The notes under the pieces: generated by a model | Databases searched by the model: none | Seen by the model: the letters and a program-made list of their open reading frames with translations, nothing else | What the model was told of the DNA's origin: nothing | Origin: Marinobacter sp. | Lineage (GTDB): Bacteria > Pseudomonadota > Gammaproteobacteria > Pseudomonadales > Oleiphilaceae | Assembly: GCA_029264995.1 (NCBI GenBank) | Contig: JAJUKC010000018.1 | Coordinates: forward strand, 1 to 37,460 | Length of the DNA: 37,460 nucleotides | Direction: 5' to 3' | Part shown: piece by piece, positions 37,400 through 37,460 of the stretch | Position numbering within the stretch: position 1 is the first letter of the stretch | Layout of the letters: every line of letters begins with the position of its first letter | Position numbers and translations under genes: made by a program

Positions 37400-37460
37400 T
37401 GATTACTCATATAAGACGTAGGATTGAGCCCGGAGGGGCCGCTACCGGGATCCGGGAACG

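Overview
The window is chromosomal DNA from a gammaproteobacterium, most likely Marinobacter. The strongest pointer is a 513-residue fatty acyl-CoA reductase at 1101-2642 that resembles, from memory, the Marinobacter enzyme making fatty alcohols for wax esters almost residue for residue. Gene order elsewhere follows Pseudomonas-type blocks: gacS/cysM/rlmD/relA/mazG, tsaB/adk/ppc, and lepA/lepB/rnc/era/recO/pdxJ. No rRNA, tRNA, CRISPR array, insertion sequence or phage gene was seen. Gene-free gaps are all under 300 bases.

Layout. 1-2642: the 5' part of acs (cut by the window edge) and the fatty acyl-CoA reductase, both on the minus strand: acetyl-CoA entry and fatty alcohol output. 2913-8642: a signalling block. 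A MinD/FlhG-like ATPase (minus) is divergent from an HDOD-histidine kinase gene, which carries a one-base frameshift, and its probable partner, a REC-PAS-GGDEF-EAL regulator. 8877-10582: a two-gene plus-strand unit, a SAM methyltransferase with a hydrophobic segment followed by a stand-alone DUF2156 (MprF C-domain-like) protein; this is the least explained pair in the window. 10560-17566: murI, nudC, plsB, rsmJ, a small disordered protein, tsaB and adk. 17794-21871: a YbaK-HDOD fusion and ppc. 21974-22624: two small convergent paralogues with a ribbon-helix-helix-like pattern, separated by a very strong bidirectional hairpin. 22773-28194: mazG, relA, rlmD, cysM (minus). 28414-31284: a GacS/BarA-type hybrid kinase (plus). 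31292-37399: pdxJ, recO, era, rnc, a DUF4845 protein, lepB and lepA, a tightly overlapping minus-strand operon.

How they fit together. Housekeeping genes dominate: translation and ribosome maturation (lepA, era, rnc, rsmJ, rlmD, tsaB), envelope and lipid synthesis (plsB, murI, lepB), central metabolism (acs, ppc, adk, cysM, pdxJ), and global control (relA, gacS, c-di-GMP). The points most worth following are the methyltransferase/DUF2156 pair with its palindrome and direct repeats, the kinase frameshift, the YbaK-HDOD fusion, the RHH-like convergent paralogues, and a cluster of CsrA/RsmA-like ACA(A)GG motifs in the gacS leader. Start codons were chosen by reading upstream Shine-Dalgarno sequences; several genes appear to start at GTG or TTG.
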